Under the pieces are notes generated by a model, which worked only from the letters and a program-made list of their open reading frames with translations, had not been told where the DNA came from and did no database searches. Of a stretch of 64,000 nucleotides of DNA, positions 44,178 to 54,172 are shown piece by piece. The position numbers and the translations under genes are program-made. The number at the start of each line of letters is the position of its first letter. The stretch's first letter is position 1. Origin of the DNA: Rossellomorea sp. AcN35-11 (GTDB lineage Bacteria > Bacillota > Bacilli > Bacillales > Bacillaceae_B); assembly GCA_030388825.1 (NCBI GenBank), contig CP128835.1, positions 2,412,001 through 2,476,000 of the forward strand, written 5' to 3'.

Positions 44178-45011
44178 ATGAAAGTAAAAAAACAACGCGT
44201 AGATGTACTCCTCGTAGAACGGGGATTAATTGATACAAGAGAAAAAGCAAAACGAGCTGTCATGGCTGGTCTGGTCTACTCCAATGAAGTAAGATTGGAC
44301 AAGCCTGGAGAAAAAGTGAGTGAGGATATCCCGCTGACGATGAAAGGGAAAGGAATCCCCTACGTGAGTCGTGGGGGGCTGAAATTGGAAAAGGCCCTGA
44401 AGGTTTTCCATGTAGACGTAAACGGCAAGGTGATGATCGATATCGGTGCGTCTACTGGAGGGTTCACCGATTGCGCCCTCCAAAATGGAGCTAAGATGTC
44501 TTATGCTCTAGATGTAGGGTACAATCAGCTGGCCTGGAAACTCAGACAGGATGAACGGGTGGTGGTGATGGAAAGAACCAACTTCCGCTATGTCACACCA
44601 GCTGATCTCGCTGGGGAGATGCCAAGTTTTGCATCCATCGATGTGTCCTTTATATCCCTTTCCCTGATCCTGCCAGTCCTGAAGACACTGTTAGTGCCCG
44701 GGGGAGACTGTATTGCCTTAATCAAGCCGCAGTTCGAAGCCGGTAAGGATCAAGTCGGGAAAAAAGGAATTGTGAGGGATCCGTCGGTTCACAAGATGGT
44801 GATCGAGAAGATCATGACACTTGCTACTAGAGAAGGTTATCATATCGCCGGCCTTTCGTTTTCCCCTATCACAGGTGGAGACGGGAATATCGAATTTCTA
44901 ATACACCTGAAATGGTCAGGTGATGAAGGTGATGGGGATTCCCTTTCAAGCATCAATCCTGATGAAGTAATCGAGGAAGCCCATAATCAGTTAAAAGCGA
45001 ATACTCAATAA
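44178..45011 (+). CDS. tlyA: TlyA family rRNA 2'-O-methyltransferase/hemolysin-like protein
   Basis: 277 residues. N-terminal S4 RNA-binding domain (VDVLLVERGLIDTREKAKRA, KGIPYVSRGGLKLEKAL) and a FtsJ-like Rossmann methyltransferase with SAM site DIGASTGGFTDCALQNGA. In other bacteria TlyA methylates 16S and 23S rRNA. It starts 2 bases after dxs; called yqxC in B. subtilis. It ends the isoprenoid operon before a gene-free gap. Confidence 0.9.
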   Translation: MKVKKQRVDVLLVERGLIDTREKAKRAVMAGLVYSNEVRLDKPGEKVSEDIPLTMKGKGIPYVSRGGLKLEKALKVFHVDVNGKVMIDIGASTGGFTDCALQNGAKMSYALDVGYNQLAWKLRQDERVVVMERTNFRYVTPADLAGEMPSFASIDVSFISLSLILPVLKTLLVPGGDCIALIKPQFEAGKDQVGKKGIVRDPSVHKMVIEKIMTLATREGYHIAGLSFSPITGGDGNIEFLIHLKWSGDEGDGDSLSSINPDEVIEEAHNQLKANTQ

Positions 45012-45074
45012 GGGAAAAGCTGCTCTTCTTTTGAAGGGTGGCTTTTGTTAATGTGGAAAGGGAGGCGGGAAGAT

Positions 45075-45172
45075 TTTTGAAAATAAAATATGAGAATTGA
45101 AAACAAATGTATGATTTTTGAAATGATAGTAGGATATTTGAAAAAAAGGTGTTGAGAAGTGAAAATATACAT
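45075..45172 (+). repeat. array of roughly 21-nt repeats (TTGAAAA type)
   Basis: Five steps of TGAAA (TTTTGAAAAT, AATTGAAAAC, TTTTGAAATG, ATTTGAAAAA, AAGTGAAAAT) at 20-21-nt intervals, downstream of tlyA. It resembles the array at 36530 in period and setting but has another unit sequence. AT-rich and degenerate. Confidence 0.55.
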
Positions 45173-45293
45173 CCGAAACATCCAAATTTTCTGTCCGATC
45201 CTACCGATTCAGAGATGGAACGCACCACTTTTTTCTCCATTTTTATGAAAATGCCTCAATCTTTCATATTATTCCAATGGTTCACTGCTTAAT

Positions 45294-45398
45294 GGTCCGG
45301 TCATAAGCTGATTTGGCCCAAAAGTCTAAGAACGTCTTTTTTCAGTCAATCCAACTTAAACTTGTCGCTTCCTGAACAAGCCGACTTCACTTTTCTTT
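45294..45398 (+). repeat. decayed copy of the modular hairpin repeat, copy D
   Basis: GGTCATAAGC at the left, AAGAACG-CTTTTTT in the loop region, CTTGTCGCTTCCTGAACAAG and CTTCACTTTTC on the right match the repeat family with many changes; the left flank is missing. It shares the gap with the 21-nt array. No gene in 45012-45489. Confidence 0.65.
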
Positions 45399-45489
45399 TT
45401 TATTGTACTTCCATACAAAATAGGCTAACATAAGCGTAGAGGTATATTTATACAGGTTTTAATCGAAAGTAAGAGGTGTATGTTCTATG

Positions 45490-45939
45490 ATGAACAAAGG
45501 ACAAAGACATATCAAAATAAGGGAAATCATTACGAATAGAGACGTGGAAACGCAGGATGAATTGGTGGAGAGTCTTAAGAATGCAGGTTTCAATGTGACC
45601 CAGGCAACTGTGTCAAGGGATATCAAAGAACTGCATCTGGTTAAAGTTCCGTTAATGGACGGCCGATACAAGTATAGTTTGCCTGCTGATCAGCGCTTTA
45701 ATCCTCTTCAAAAACTTAAGCGGACCCTGACCGATTCGTTTGTCAAAGTCGACCAGGCAGGGCATATGCTCGTGATGAAAACTCTACCTGGTAATGCCAA
45801 TGCCATTGGTGCATTAATCGATAATTTAGATTGGGAAGAGATACTTGGAACCATCTGTGGAGATGATACTTGCTTGATCATCTGCCGCACGGAAGAAGAA
45901 ACAAAAATTGTTGCAGAACGATTTTTAGATATGTTGTAA
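45490..45939 (+). CDS. argR: arginine repressor ArgR/AhrC
   Basis: 149 residues. Winged helix ([39 protein letters not shown]) and a C-terminal hexamer/arginine domain with [15 protein letters not shown] and [15 protein letters not shown]. Represses arginine synthesis and activates its breakdown when arginine is high. Two ATGs are adjacent; 45490 matches the B. subtilis start. Precedes recN as usual. Confidence 0.95.
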   Translation: MNKGQRHIKIREIITNRDVETQDELVESLKNAGFNVTQATVSRDIKELHLVKVPLMDGRYKYSLPADQRFNPLQKLKRTLTDSFVKVDQAGHMLVMKTLPGNANAIGALIDNLDWEEILGTICGDDTCLIICRTEEETKIVAERFLDML

Positions 45940-45957
45940 AAAAACAAATACATTAAC

Positions 45958-45978
45958 GGGCTGATTCAATTTCAGCCC
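45958..45978 (+). terminator. weak stem-loop after argR
   Basis: GGGCTGA, loop TTCAATT, TCAGCCC; no T-run follows directly. Possibly a partial terminator. Confidence 0.4.
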
Positions 45979-46049
45979 TTCATACAAAATCCAATAGGAA
46001 GCTTTTCTATATCTTTAGGAAAAGTTCCTTTTTATTTGAGGTGAGCGTT

Positions 46050-47759
46050 TTGCTACAAGAACTATCAATCAAAAATTTCGCCATCATCGATTCCCTTTCC
46101 CTTACGTTTGAAGAAGGTCTGACTGTGTTGTCCGGTGAGACAGGAGCTGGGAAGTCCATTATCATTGATGCCATTCATTTACTGGTAGGTGGAAGGGGAT
46201 CCTCGGAATTCGTTCGGCATGGGGAGAAGAAGGCTGAAATTGAAGGGTTATTTATTCTTGATAATGAAACTCATCCTTGCTATGAGAAGGCGGAGAATTT
46301 CGGGATCGATATTGAAGAAGGCATGATCATCCTTCGCAGGGATATCTCAAGCGGAGGGAAAAGTGTGTGTAGAATCAACGGGAAGCTCGTGACAATCGCG
46401 ATCCTGAGGGAAATCGGAGCTTCCCTTATTGATATTCATGGGCAGCATGAGCATCAGGAACTTATGAATGAAAGCCTGCATCTTTCTTTGCTGGATCAAT
46501 TCGGGGGAAAAGAGATTGCTTCCGGTCTCTCGAGTTATGGGGAAGTGTATAAAGAATACCTGTCGATCTATAAGCAGCTATCAAGACTCAATGAGAATGA
46601 GCAGGAGATGGCACATCGATTGGATCTTATTCAGTTTCAGCTGAAAGAAATTCTTGATGCAAATCTGCAGATAAATGAAGATGAGGAGCTTTTGGAAGAG
46701 AAAAGAAAGCTGATGAACTTCGAAAAACTTTTTGAAGCTCTGCAGACTTCCTACGACAGTATTCAGGGAGAGAGGAAAGGGTTGGACTGGACAGGCCTTG
46801 CCATGAGTCACCTTGAGACAGCTGCCGAGGTGGATTCTCAATATGAAAAAACCCTGGAATCGGTTTCGAATGCTTTCTATATGCTTGAAGATGCTGCTCA
46901 CCAAGTGAGGGGAGAGTTAGACCAACTGGAATTTGAGCCGAATCGTTTAGATCTTATTGAGGCAAGACTGAACGAAATCAATGGTTTAAAGAGAAAGTAT
47001 GGATCTTCTGTAGAAGAAATTTTGACTTATAGTTCAAAGATTGAAGAAGAAATAGAAACCATTATGAACAAAGATTCCCATGTGGAACATTTGCAGAGTA
47101 AATTGCAGTCACTCGAGAAAGACTTATCATTAGAGGCTAAAAACCTCACCCAGACAAGAAAGCGCTGGGCAAAAAAATTAACTGTAAGCATTCACGAGCA
47201 ATTAAAGCAACTATACATGGATAAAACGAAATTCGAAGTTCGTTTTGTGAAAAGTGGGGAGAATGAATCGTTTTCCTTCCAACATTTTAAAAAGGATGGC
47301 TGGGATACCGTGGAATTTTACATATCAACCAATCCTGGTGAGCCCTTGAAGCCATTATCCAAAGTTGCATCAGGTGGAGAACTTTCACGCATTATGTTAG
47401 CCATGAAGACGATTTTTTCTAAACATCAGGGAATTACCTCTATTATATTTGATGAAGTGGATACAGGAGTAAGCGGAAGAGTCGCACAGGCGATAGCTGA
47501 AAAAATCTATCAGGTAGCCATTCATTCCCAAGTGATGTGTATTTCTCATTTGCCTCAAGTAGCTGCCATGGCAGATTGTCACTTGTTTATTTCAAAAAAG
47601 CTGTCTGGTGGCAGGACGAGCACAATGGTAAAGCGACTTCAGGAGAAGGAGAAAATCCAAGAGATCTCCCGAATGATATCAGGAGTGGAAATAACAGATT
47701 TAACACTGGAACACGCAAAGGAATTGTTACAGTTAGCAGGATCCATAAAAGAATCATGA
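46050..47759 (+). CDS. recN: DNA repair protein RecN
   Basis: 569 residues, SMC-like ATPase of double-strand break repair. Walker A GETGAGKSIIIDAIHLL at about residue 30, signature ASGGELSRIMLAMK and Walker B IIFDEVDTGVSG; a coiled coil fills the centre. TTG 46050 is chosen: GAGGTG stands 6 bases upstream and the product begins MLQELSIKNFAIID like the family. Confidence 0.95.
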   Translation: MLQELSIKNFAIIDSLSLTFEEGLTVLSGETGAGKSIIIDAIHLLVGGRGSSEFVRHGEKKAEIEGLFILDNETHPCYEKAENFGIDIEEGMIILRRDISSGGKSVCRINGKLVTIAILREIGASLIDIHGQHEHQELMNESLHLSLLDQFGGKEIASGLSSYGEVYKEYLSIYKQLSRLNENEQEMAHRLDLIQFQLKEILDANLQINEDEELLEEKRKLMNFEKLFEALQTSYDSIQGERKGLDWTGLAMSHLETAAEVDSQYEKTLESVSNAFYMLEDAAHQVRGELDQLEFEPNRLDLIEARLNEINGLKRKYGSSVEEILTYSSKIEEEIETIMNKDSHVEHLQSKLQSLEKDLSLEAKNLTQTRKRWAKKLTVSIHEQLKQLYMDKTKFEVRFVKSGENESFSFQHFKKDGWDTVEFYISTNPGEPLKPLSKVASGGELSRIMLAMKTIFSKHQGITSIIFDEVDTGVSGRVAQAIAEKIYQVAIHSQVMCISHLPQVAAMADCHLFISKKLSGGRTSTMVKRLQEKEKIQEISRMISGVEITDLTLEHAKELLQLAGSIKES

Positions 47760-47790
47760 AAAGCTATCCAATTGGGGTAGCTTTTTTTCA
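47759..47790 (+). terminator. terminator of recN
   Basis: AAAAGCTATCC, loop AATT, GGGGTAGCTTTTTTT. Confidence 0.8.
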
Positions 47791-47884
47791 TGATTACCAG
47801 TTATAAATGTGGCTTTTAAAGGCAAAATTAAGACTGTAGCCAATAGTTAGTGTGTGTGGATTAGAAGCGAGGAGAGTGAATATA

Positions 47885-49174
47885 TTGAGTTTAGATTGGT
47901 TAAGGAAATGTCTGGGTGGAATTCTCCTTGTTTCGCTTTGTCTTATTGGTTTTTACGAACCGGTTCAACAATTTATCAATACACCGAACTCTGTAAGGGT
48001 AATGGAAGGGGATCAAGTTGCTCTCCCTAAGGCTGCATCCGTTACGGCGATGGGTTCGTCTAATAATCAGCATGTTCAATTAAAAGAAGAAGCGGGTCAG
48101 CTCTCCATTCAAGGAAGTTCTGTAGGTAAGGAAGAGGTTGTCTTTGAATTAGCTGGATTACCCATTAAGAAAGTCGATGTAGAGGTACTGAAAGATTTCA
48201 AAGTGATCCCAGGGGGGCAATCCATCGGGGTAAAGTTAAATACAGTCGGGGTGTTAGTCGTAGGCCATCATCTGGTGGAAACGGATTCGGGTAAGATGTC
48301 ACCCGGAGAAAAAGCCGGAATTCAAGTAGGGGACATGATAACAGAGATAAATGGTAAGAAGATTGAGGAGCTTGCAGATGTTGCGCCTTTTGTCCAGAAG
48401 GCAGGGGAAGAATCCGATTCTCTTGACGTTGTGATAAAGCGTGAACAGAAGACTGTAAAGACTCAATTGCTTCCACTAAAAGAAAAAGGGGAAAATAACT
48501 ACAAATTAGGCTTGTATATACGTGATTCTGCAGCGGGCATAGGTACAATGACGTTCTATGATCCCAGTTCCAAGAAATATGGTGCCCTTGGCCACGTTAT
48601 TTCTGACATGGATACAAAGAAACCGATTGTGGTTGAAAACGGTGAAATCGTTCACTCAGAAGTAACGTCCATCCAAAAGGGGACAGACGGTAAACCGGGA
48701 GAAAAATTAGCCAGGTTTTCATCTGACAGAAATGTTATTGGAAATATCACTCGCAACAGTCCATTTGGCATCTTTGGTGAATTGAATCAGTCCATCGATA
48801 ACGATTTGATGGATAAACCCATGCCGATTGCTCTATCCCATCAGGTGAAGGAAGGACCTGCTAAGATATTGACAGTGGTGGATGGGAAAGATGTTGAAAT
48901 ATACGATATTGAAATTGTCAGCACCATTCCACAGAAATATCCGGCAACAAAAGGGATGGTTCTGAAAGTGACAGATCCAAAGCTGCTGGAGAAAACAGGT
49001 GGAATTGTTCAAGGCATGAGTGGAAGTCCAATCATTCAAAACGGGAAAGTCATCGGTGCTGTTACACATGTTTTTGTAAATGACCCCACGAGCGGATATG
49101 GGGTACACATCGAATGGATGTTGAGTGAAGCTGGAATCGATATTTACAAAAAAAATCATAACCGAGCCAGTTAA
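47885..49174 (+). CDS. spoIVB: stage IV sporulation protein B (S55 serine peptidase)
   Basis: 429 residues. N-terminal membrane helix ([18 protein letters not shown]), a PDZ domain at about residues 105-200 ([20 protein letters not shown]), and the S55 protease domain with catalytic Ser in [12 protein letters not shown] and His in YGALGHVI. In the forespore it cleaves SpoIVFA and triggers pro-sigma-K processing. TTG 47885 follows GAGGAGAG at 8 bases. Between recN and spo0A as in B. subtilis. Confidence 0.94.
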   Translation: MSLDWLRKCLGGILLVSLCLIGFYEPVQQFINTPNSVRVMEGDQVALPKAASVTAMGSSNNQHVQLKEEAGQLSIQGSSVGKEEVVFELAGLPIKKVDVEVLKDFKVIPGGQSIGVKLNTVGVLVVGHHLVETDSGKMSPGEKAGIQVGDMITEINGKKIEELADVAPFVQKAGEESDSLDVVIKREQKTVKTQLLPLKEKGENNYKLGLYIRDSAAGIGTMTFYDPSSKKYGALGHVISDMDTKKPIVVENGEIVHSEVTSIQKGTDGKPGEKLARFSSDRNVIGNITRNSPFGIFGELNQSIDNDLMDKPMPIALSHQVKEGPAKILTVVDGKDVEIYDIEIVSTIPQKYPATKGMVLKVTDPKLLEKTGGIVQGMSGSPIIQNGKVIGAVTHVFVNDPTSGYGVHIEWMLSEAGIDIYKKNHNRAS

Positions 49175-49181
49175 AAGGAAT

Positions 49182-49229
49182 GAACCCTCTCTAAAGTACC
49201 TAATCGGTGCTTGTAGGAGGGTTTTTTTA
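49182..49229 (+). terminator. terminator of spoIVB
   Basis: AACCCTC and GAGGGTT arms around a longer imperfect inner stem, then TTTTTT. Confidence 0.75.
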
Positions 49230-49298
49230 GTGACGCTTGGCTGAATGCATCTATATACGTTTGCCAAAAAGCACATACTCTTGGTAAAATAAAGATTA

Positions 49299-49305
49299 TT
49301 CGACA
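49299..49305 (-). promoter_or_regulatory. Spo0A box upstream of spo0A
   Basis: TTCGACA is the complement of the Spo0A box TGTCGAA. A degenerate box GGTCGAA follows at 49330. Autoregulation by Spo0A-P is known for this gene. Confidence 0.65.
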
Positions 49306-49400
49306 AACAAGCTCCGGAATATCGAATAGGGTCGAAATACAAAGAAAACTTTAGAAAATCAAAGAAAAGATAATATTTTTCATGTTTTTTTCAAAAATAA

Positions 49401-49428
49401 AAGGAATTTAGGTTGCATTGTCGAAAAA
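49401..49428 (+). promoter_or_regulatory. putative sigma-H promoter and Spo0A box of spo0A
   Basis: AAGGAATTT and, about 10 bases on, GTCGAAAAA resemble sigma-H elements. TGTCGAA (49419-49425) is a perfect Spo0A box overlapping the -10 region. Confidence 0.55.
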
Positions 49429-49485
49429 GTAATTTAGAATAAAAATAAAGAGATGAATTAAAATGGATTGAGGAGGAAACCTGTA

Positions 49486-50265
49486 GTGAAATCGATTAAA
49501 GTATGTGTGGTGGATGATAACCGTGAACTAACGTCATTATTGGAAGACTACATTGCTTCACAAGCAGATATGGAAGTGGTAGGAATCGCTCATAATGGCC
49601 AAGATTGTTTAGATTTGTTGGAAGAAGTGTATCCGGATGTCCTGGTTTTGGATATAATCATGCCTCATTTGGACGGACTTGCAGTGCTCGAACGACTTCG
49701 TGAAAAAAAGAGCATCCCTAATGTCATCATGCTGACTGCTTTTGGTCAAGAAGATGTAACGAAGAAAGCCGTCGATCTAGGAGCATCGTACTTTATCCTA
49801 AAGCCATTTGATATGGAAAATCTCGTGAGTCACATCAGACAAGTCAGCGGTAAAACCAACTCAATCATCAAAAAACCTTCCTCATCCAGAATGAATACAG
49901 AGCAGAAACCAAGAAATTTAGATGCGAGCATCACCAGTATCATCCACGAGATTGGCGTCCCTGCACATATTAAAGGCTATTTATATTTAAGAGAAGCGAT
50001 TTCAATGGTTTATAACGATATCGAACTCCTTGGATCGATCACCAAGGTTCTTTACCCGGATATTGCCAAAAAATACAACACAACAGCATCCAGAGTGGAA
50101 CGGGCCATTCGCCACGCAATCGAAGTGGCATGGAGCAGAGGGAATATTGATTCCATTTCTTCTCTATTTGGATACACAGTAAGTATGTCAAAGGCAAAGC
50201 CGACAAACTCAGAATTCATCGCCATGGTCGCTGATAAGCTTCGCTTAGAACATATGGCTTCATGA
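49486..50265 (+). CDS. spo0A: sporulation master regulator Spo0A
   Basis: 259 residues. Receiver domain with phospho-accepting Asp in [12 protein letters not shown], Thr in MLTAFGQ and Lys in FILKPFD; variable hinge of about 20 residues; C-terminal DNA-binding domain ([20 protein letters not shown] and [17 protein letters not shown]), almost unchanged from B. subtilis. GTG 49486 is 8 bases after AGGAGG. Boxes for its own product lie upstream. Confidence 0.97.
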   Translation: MKSIKVCVVDDNRELTSLLEDYIASQADMEVVGIAHNGQDCLDLLEEVYPDVLVLDIIMPHLDGLAVLERLREKKSIPNVIMLTAFGQEDVTKKAVDLGASYFILKPFDMENLVSHIRQVSGKTNSIIKKPSSSRMNTEQKPRNLDASITSIIHEIGVPAHIKGYLYLREAISMVYNDIELLGSITKVLYPDIAKKYNTTASRVERAIRHAIEVAWSRGNIDSISSLFGYTVSMSKAKPTNSEFIAMVADKLRLEHMAS

Positions 50266-50316
50266 AAGGGTAAGGACTAGTGCCGCCATCATATTTAACT
50301 GAATAATACAATGGTA

Positions 50317-50354
50317 AAACCCTACGGCCCGAAGTGGATGCGTAGGGTTTTTTT
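50317..50354 (+). terminator. terminator of spo0A
   Basis: AAACCCTACG, loop, CGTAGGGTTTTTTTG. Confidence 0.85.
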
Positions 50355-50500
50355 GTTTAAGCATGGACATCCGGTCATGTCTCCGGTTTCTCAGTAACAA
50401 TCGCCCCTTTTTTTCAAAAGTAGGAGTACGCCCTTGCGGCTTGTCCATTCATACATAAGATATCATGTAACGAAAAAGCAGCGAAGAGGGAGGTGAGACA

Positions 50501-50659
50501 ATGGGATGCTTCCGTGATAGAGATGATGATTTCAGAGTTCCTGTAAGAGCCTTTATTAGAGGAGAAGATTTCTGTAGAGCTGTACGCCGTTGTGACAGAG
50601 ACGATGTAAGAGGGATTGAAGATCGTCGTCGCCGCAGAAGAAGATGTTGTTGGTTTTAA
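50501..50659 (+). CDS. small Arg/Cys-rich protein
   Basis: 52 residues: MGCFRDRDDDFRVPVRAFIR at the start and DRRRRRRRCCWF at the end. About one third Arg, five Cys. GGGAGGTG stands 8 bases before ATG 50501 and a strong terminator follows 24 bases after the stop, so it is a proper one-gene unit. The alternating acidic and basic start and the seven-Arg, Cys-Cys end suggest nucleic-acid, membrane or spore-coat binding, an inference. Not recognised in any family I know. Confidence 0.65.
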   Translation: MGCFRDRDDDFRVPVRAFIRGEDFCRAVRRCDRDDVRGIEDRRRRRRRCCWF

Positions 50660-50682
50660 TAGTTGTAATCCTTACGATTGAA

Positions 50683-50716
50683 CAAAAAAATCCTGAGCTT
50701 CTCAGGATTTTTTTTA
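50683..50716 (+). terminator. terminator of the Arg/Cys-rich gene
   Basis: AAAAATCCTGAG, loop CTT, CTCAGGATTTTTTTT. Confidence 0.88.
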
Positions 50717-50839
50717 AAAGGTTCATTCTTTGAGGAGACATGAAATAAGTATATAATGGGAGTAGACAGCCATTTCATGGAGATTCCATAGAGAAGGTAC
50801 ATACTGAATCGGATTATTTTAAGAAAAGGGAGTGCACAT

Positions 50840-51574
50840 ATGACATTAATCTTTGCACACCGCGGCTCGGCGGGAACACACCCGGAAAATACGATGGAAG
50901 CATTTTATGAAGCTGAAAGAGTAGGGGCAGACGGTATTGAATTGGATGTTCAGCTGACACAAGATGGTGAAATCGTCGTGATCCATGATGAAACGGTTGA
51001 CCGTACCACAAATGGGAAAGGGTTTGTTAAAGACTACAGGCTTATCGACATTCAAAAGCTACAAGCCAATTATAAATTTAAAAGTAAATTGTTTAAAAAA
51101 AATCGTGTCCCCTCTTTAAGGGAAGTTTTCGAGTGGTTGAAGGGCAATGATTTACTTTGTAACATTGAGCTGAAAAACAGCATTATGGATTACGAAGGCT
51201 TGGAAGAAAAAGTGATTCAATTAATCAGGGAGTTCGGATATGAGAACCGTATCATTATTTCTTCATTTAATCATTACTCGATTGTGGCATGCTACCGAAT
51301 GGAGCCTGCAGTTGAAATTGCCCCTTTGTACTCATCCGGTTTATATATGCCTTGGATTTACGCACAATCCATCAGGGCGAAAGCGATACATCCGAATGTA
51401 AAGGCTGCCCCCGATTACATCATTGAGGAATCCATGAGAAACGGTATAGCTGTCAGACCCTATACGGTAAATAAGATTAACCAGATGGAGAGATTGATGA
51501 AAATAGGGTGTTCAGCATTTGTAACGGACTTTCCTGAAAGAGCAGTGAAGTTAAGGGAGCATAAAAGAAGCTAG
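50840..51574 (+). CDS. yqiK: glycerophosphodiester phosphodiesterase
   Basis: 244 residues. Splits glycerophosphodiesters into glycerol-3-phosphate and alcohol. Motif FAHRGSAGTHPENTMEAF carries the catalytic His and the Glu-Asn pair, then ELDVQLTQDGEIVVIHDETV with the metal Glu, Asp and second His. No signal peptide, so cytoplasmic. GGGAG precedes the ATG. Equivalent of B. subtilis yqiK. Confidence 0.92.
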   Translation: MTLIFAHRGSAGTHPENTMEAFYEAERVGADGIELDVQLTQDGEIVVIHDETVDRTTNGKGFVKDYRLIDIQKLQANYKFKSKLFKKNRVPSLREVFEWLKGNDLLCNIELKNSIMDYEGLEEKVIQLIREFGYENRIIISSFNHYSIVACYRMEPAVEIAPLYSSGLYMPWIYAQSIRAKAIHPNVKAAPDYIIEESMRNGIAVRPYTVNKINQMERLMKIGCSAFVTDFPERAVKLREHKRS

Positions 51575-51602
51575 CGTAGGGACACTGCGCTAGCTTCTTT
51601 TA
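51563..51602. terminator. bidirectional terminator between yqiK and yqzF
   Basis: AAGAAGCTAGCG, loop, CGCTAGCTTCTTTT. Overlaps the stop codons of both convergent genes. Confidence 0.85.
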
Positions 51603-51829
51603 GTGAATCGGGACTGTACTTTATTCCGTTTTCGGTCACGGTGCAGGACGAAACCGGCAATAAAACCGAGACCGCAAATAAAGAATAGAAATCCTATTAC
51701 AAATTGCAGCCATAAATAAGGTATGGGAGACTGCAGAATCCCGAATAACATATCTCTCATCAATTTAATCCCCAGTGCGGCCATGGCACCAGGAATCAAC
51801 ATAATAATAAGGGCGATAAGACGAATCAT
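51590..51829 (-). CDS. yqzF: DUF2627 membrane protein
   Basis: 79 residues from ATG 51829 (MIRLIALIIMLIPGAMAALG). Two membrane helices (residues 1-20 and about 33-57) and a basic tail (HRDRKRNKVQSR). AAGGAG stands 12 bases before this ATG; an ATG further upstream lacks one. Function unknown; place before bkdR agrees with B. subtilis. Confidence 0.78.
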   Translation of the reverse strand: MIRLIALIIMLIPGAMAALGIKLMRDMLFGILQSPIPYLWLQFVIGFLFFICGLGFIAGFVLHRDRKRNKVQSRFTKRS

Positions 51830-51959
51830 AAGGTTAAGAACTCCTTTTTTATTTCCATACTCAAATTCTAACTCCATCTAGAAAATTGTCAAGCTTCATA
51901 AAGTAGTGTAACATGATGGGTGTGAAGAAAATTGCAGGTATATATAGTCGGGGTGAAGA

Positions 51960-54034
51960 ATGTTGCAAGAAGTCTTAATTGTAGGTGGCGGCAAAGGTGG
52001 AACGGCCATCTTAAGAATCCTGAACGAAGCTTCCGTAATGAAAGTGATCGGTGTGGCGGATCTGAATGAGAACGCTTCAGGAATCTTGTTGGCTAAAGAG
52101 CATGGAATACCAACAGGTACCGAGTGGGAGGAATTTCTGGATGATTCCGTAGACATCGTCATTGAAGTGACTGGTGACCAAAAGGTGTTTGAGGATATCA
52201 GGGAAAAGCGTGGGAAGAATACGGTCATAATCCCTGGTAGTGTCGCCTTCCTGATTTCAAAGCTTCTTGAAGAAAAGGAAGACCTCATTCATCAACTTAC
52301 GAGTGAATCGTTTAAAAGAGATCTCATTTTCAATTCTACAGACGATGGAATGGTAGGGATAGATATTCAAGGCAATGTGATGCTCTACAATAAAAGTGCA
52401 GAGCGAATGATTGGGATGGATCAGGATGCTGTTGTGGGGATGCATATTTCAGATGTGATTCCCGAAAGTAAATTAACCACCACGATTGAGACGAGAAGAA
52501 CAGAAGTCAATCAGGAAGTCGTCTTGAATAATGGTCTGGAAATTATTTCCAATCGCATTCCCATGATAACGGATCAAGACGAAATCATAGGTGCGTTTTC
52601 TGTATTTAAAGATATCACAGAAGTTGTAAACCTTGCGGAAGAAATAACCAATCTTAAAGAAATCCAGACCATGCTTGAAGCGATCATCCATTCCAGTGAC
52701 GATGCAATATCCGTTGTAGATGAAGAGGGGAAAGGGATATTGATTAATCCTGCTTATACAAGGATCACGGGGCTATCAGAGGATGAAGTCATTGGTAAAC
52801 CTGCGACGGCAGACATTTCTGAAGGGGAAAGCATCCACTTGAAAGTCCTGCAGACGAGAAGAGCAATCAGGGGAACAAGGATGCGTGTAGGGCCGAAGCG
52901 GAAAGAGGTTATCGTGAACGTTGCCCCGATTATCGTGAACGGTAAGCTTAAAGGAAGTGTAGGGGTGATTCATGATATGTCTGAAATACAGTCCCTCACT
53001 CAGGAATTGGACCGGGCAAGAAGGATCATCCGCACGCTTGAAGCGAAGTATATGTTTGAAGATATCATAGGGGATTCTGAGGAAATGATGATTGCGGTGG
53101 AACAGGCGAAACTGGGTGCTAAAACCCCTGCGACCGTTCTTCTCCGGGGGGGAGTCCGGAACGGGCAAGGAATTATTTGCACACGCCATACATAATGCCA
53201 GTAACCGTAAGTTCAATAAATTCCTCCGGGTCAATTGTGCTGCGTTATCAGAAAGCTTATTGGAAAGTGAATTGTTTGGATACGAGGAAGGGGCTTTTTC
53301 AGGAGCGAAGCGAGGCGGTAAGAGGGGCTTGTTTGAAGAGGCAAATAATGGGAGTATCTTTTTTGGATGAAATTGGAGAACTGAGTGCCAATACTCAAGC
53401 GAAGTTGCTCCGGGTCCTGCAGGAAAACGAAATCGTCCGGGTAGGAGGGACGAAATCAATTCAAATCAATGTACGGGTCATTGCGGCAACAAATGTCAAC
53501 CTGGAAAAAGGGATTGCTGACGGGTCATTCAGAGAAGATCTTTACTACAGGCTGAATCGAATGCCTATCCAGATTCCTCCATTACGTCATCGTAAATCTG
53601 ACATTCCCCTTATTTCAGAAGCTCTGATTACGAAGATCAATCAGGACTATGGCAGAAATGTTGAAGGAGTAACAGAAGAAGCGATGAGTAAATTAATGAA
53701 CTATCACTGGCCTGGTAATGTGAGGGAGCTTGAAAATGTGTTAGGCAGGGCCATTATCTTTATGAACTACAGTGAGGTTAGGATTGATAGCAAGCACTTG
53801 CCTCAACTGGAGAATGTATCGAAGCGAAGTGTTCAGGCAGTTTCTTCTGAATCGCCGGACACAATAAATGATTTGGCAACCCAGGTTGAACAATATGAAA
53901 AAAAGATAATCCTGAAGGTTTTAGAGCAGAATAATGGTAACAAAACTGCAGCTGCCAAAACACTAAATATATCGGTGCGAAATCTGTATTATAAAATTGA
54001 AAAATATAACATTGAAATAAATAGCATGAAATAA
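51960..54034 (+). CDS. bkdR: sigma-54-dependent activator BkdR, two frameshifts
   Basis: About 690 residues when repaired, the normal length. N-terminal Rossmann-like segment ([17 protein letters not shown]), two PAS domains (near residues 120 and 235), an AAA+ sigma-54 domain (repaired Walker [22 protein letters not shown] loop, [27 protein letters not shown]) and a Fis-type HTH ([20 protein letters not shown]). Extra bases are in the G-run 53146-53152 and the T-run 53359-53364; both restore exact family sequence when removed. It activates the ptb-bkd genes from the -24/-12 promoter just downstream. Confidence 0.9.
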
Positions 54035-54102
54035 TTTGCGCAGTGTGAAATATATTGCATGCTCGAATACGTGATAATAAAGCGGTTTCAATGGTTTGAA
54101 AG

Positions 54103-54120
54103 TTGGCACGGTTCTTGCAT
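54103..54120 (+). promoter_or_regulatory. sigma-54 (-24/-12) promoter of the bkd operon
   Basis: TTGGCACGGTTCTTGCAT matches the SigL consensus TTGGCAC-N5-TTGC, with GG and GC separated by the required 10 bases. It lies between bkdR and ptb, about 55 bases before the ptb start. Confidence 0.93.
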
Positions 54121-54172
54121 GTGTTTTATTGGGGACCAAATATCAAACAATAAAGGGGTTGAATCGACATAC

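Noticed and set aside
50260..50448. 62-codon minus-strand frame after spo0A
   Set aside because: Runs through the spo0A terminator and has no ribosome site.
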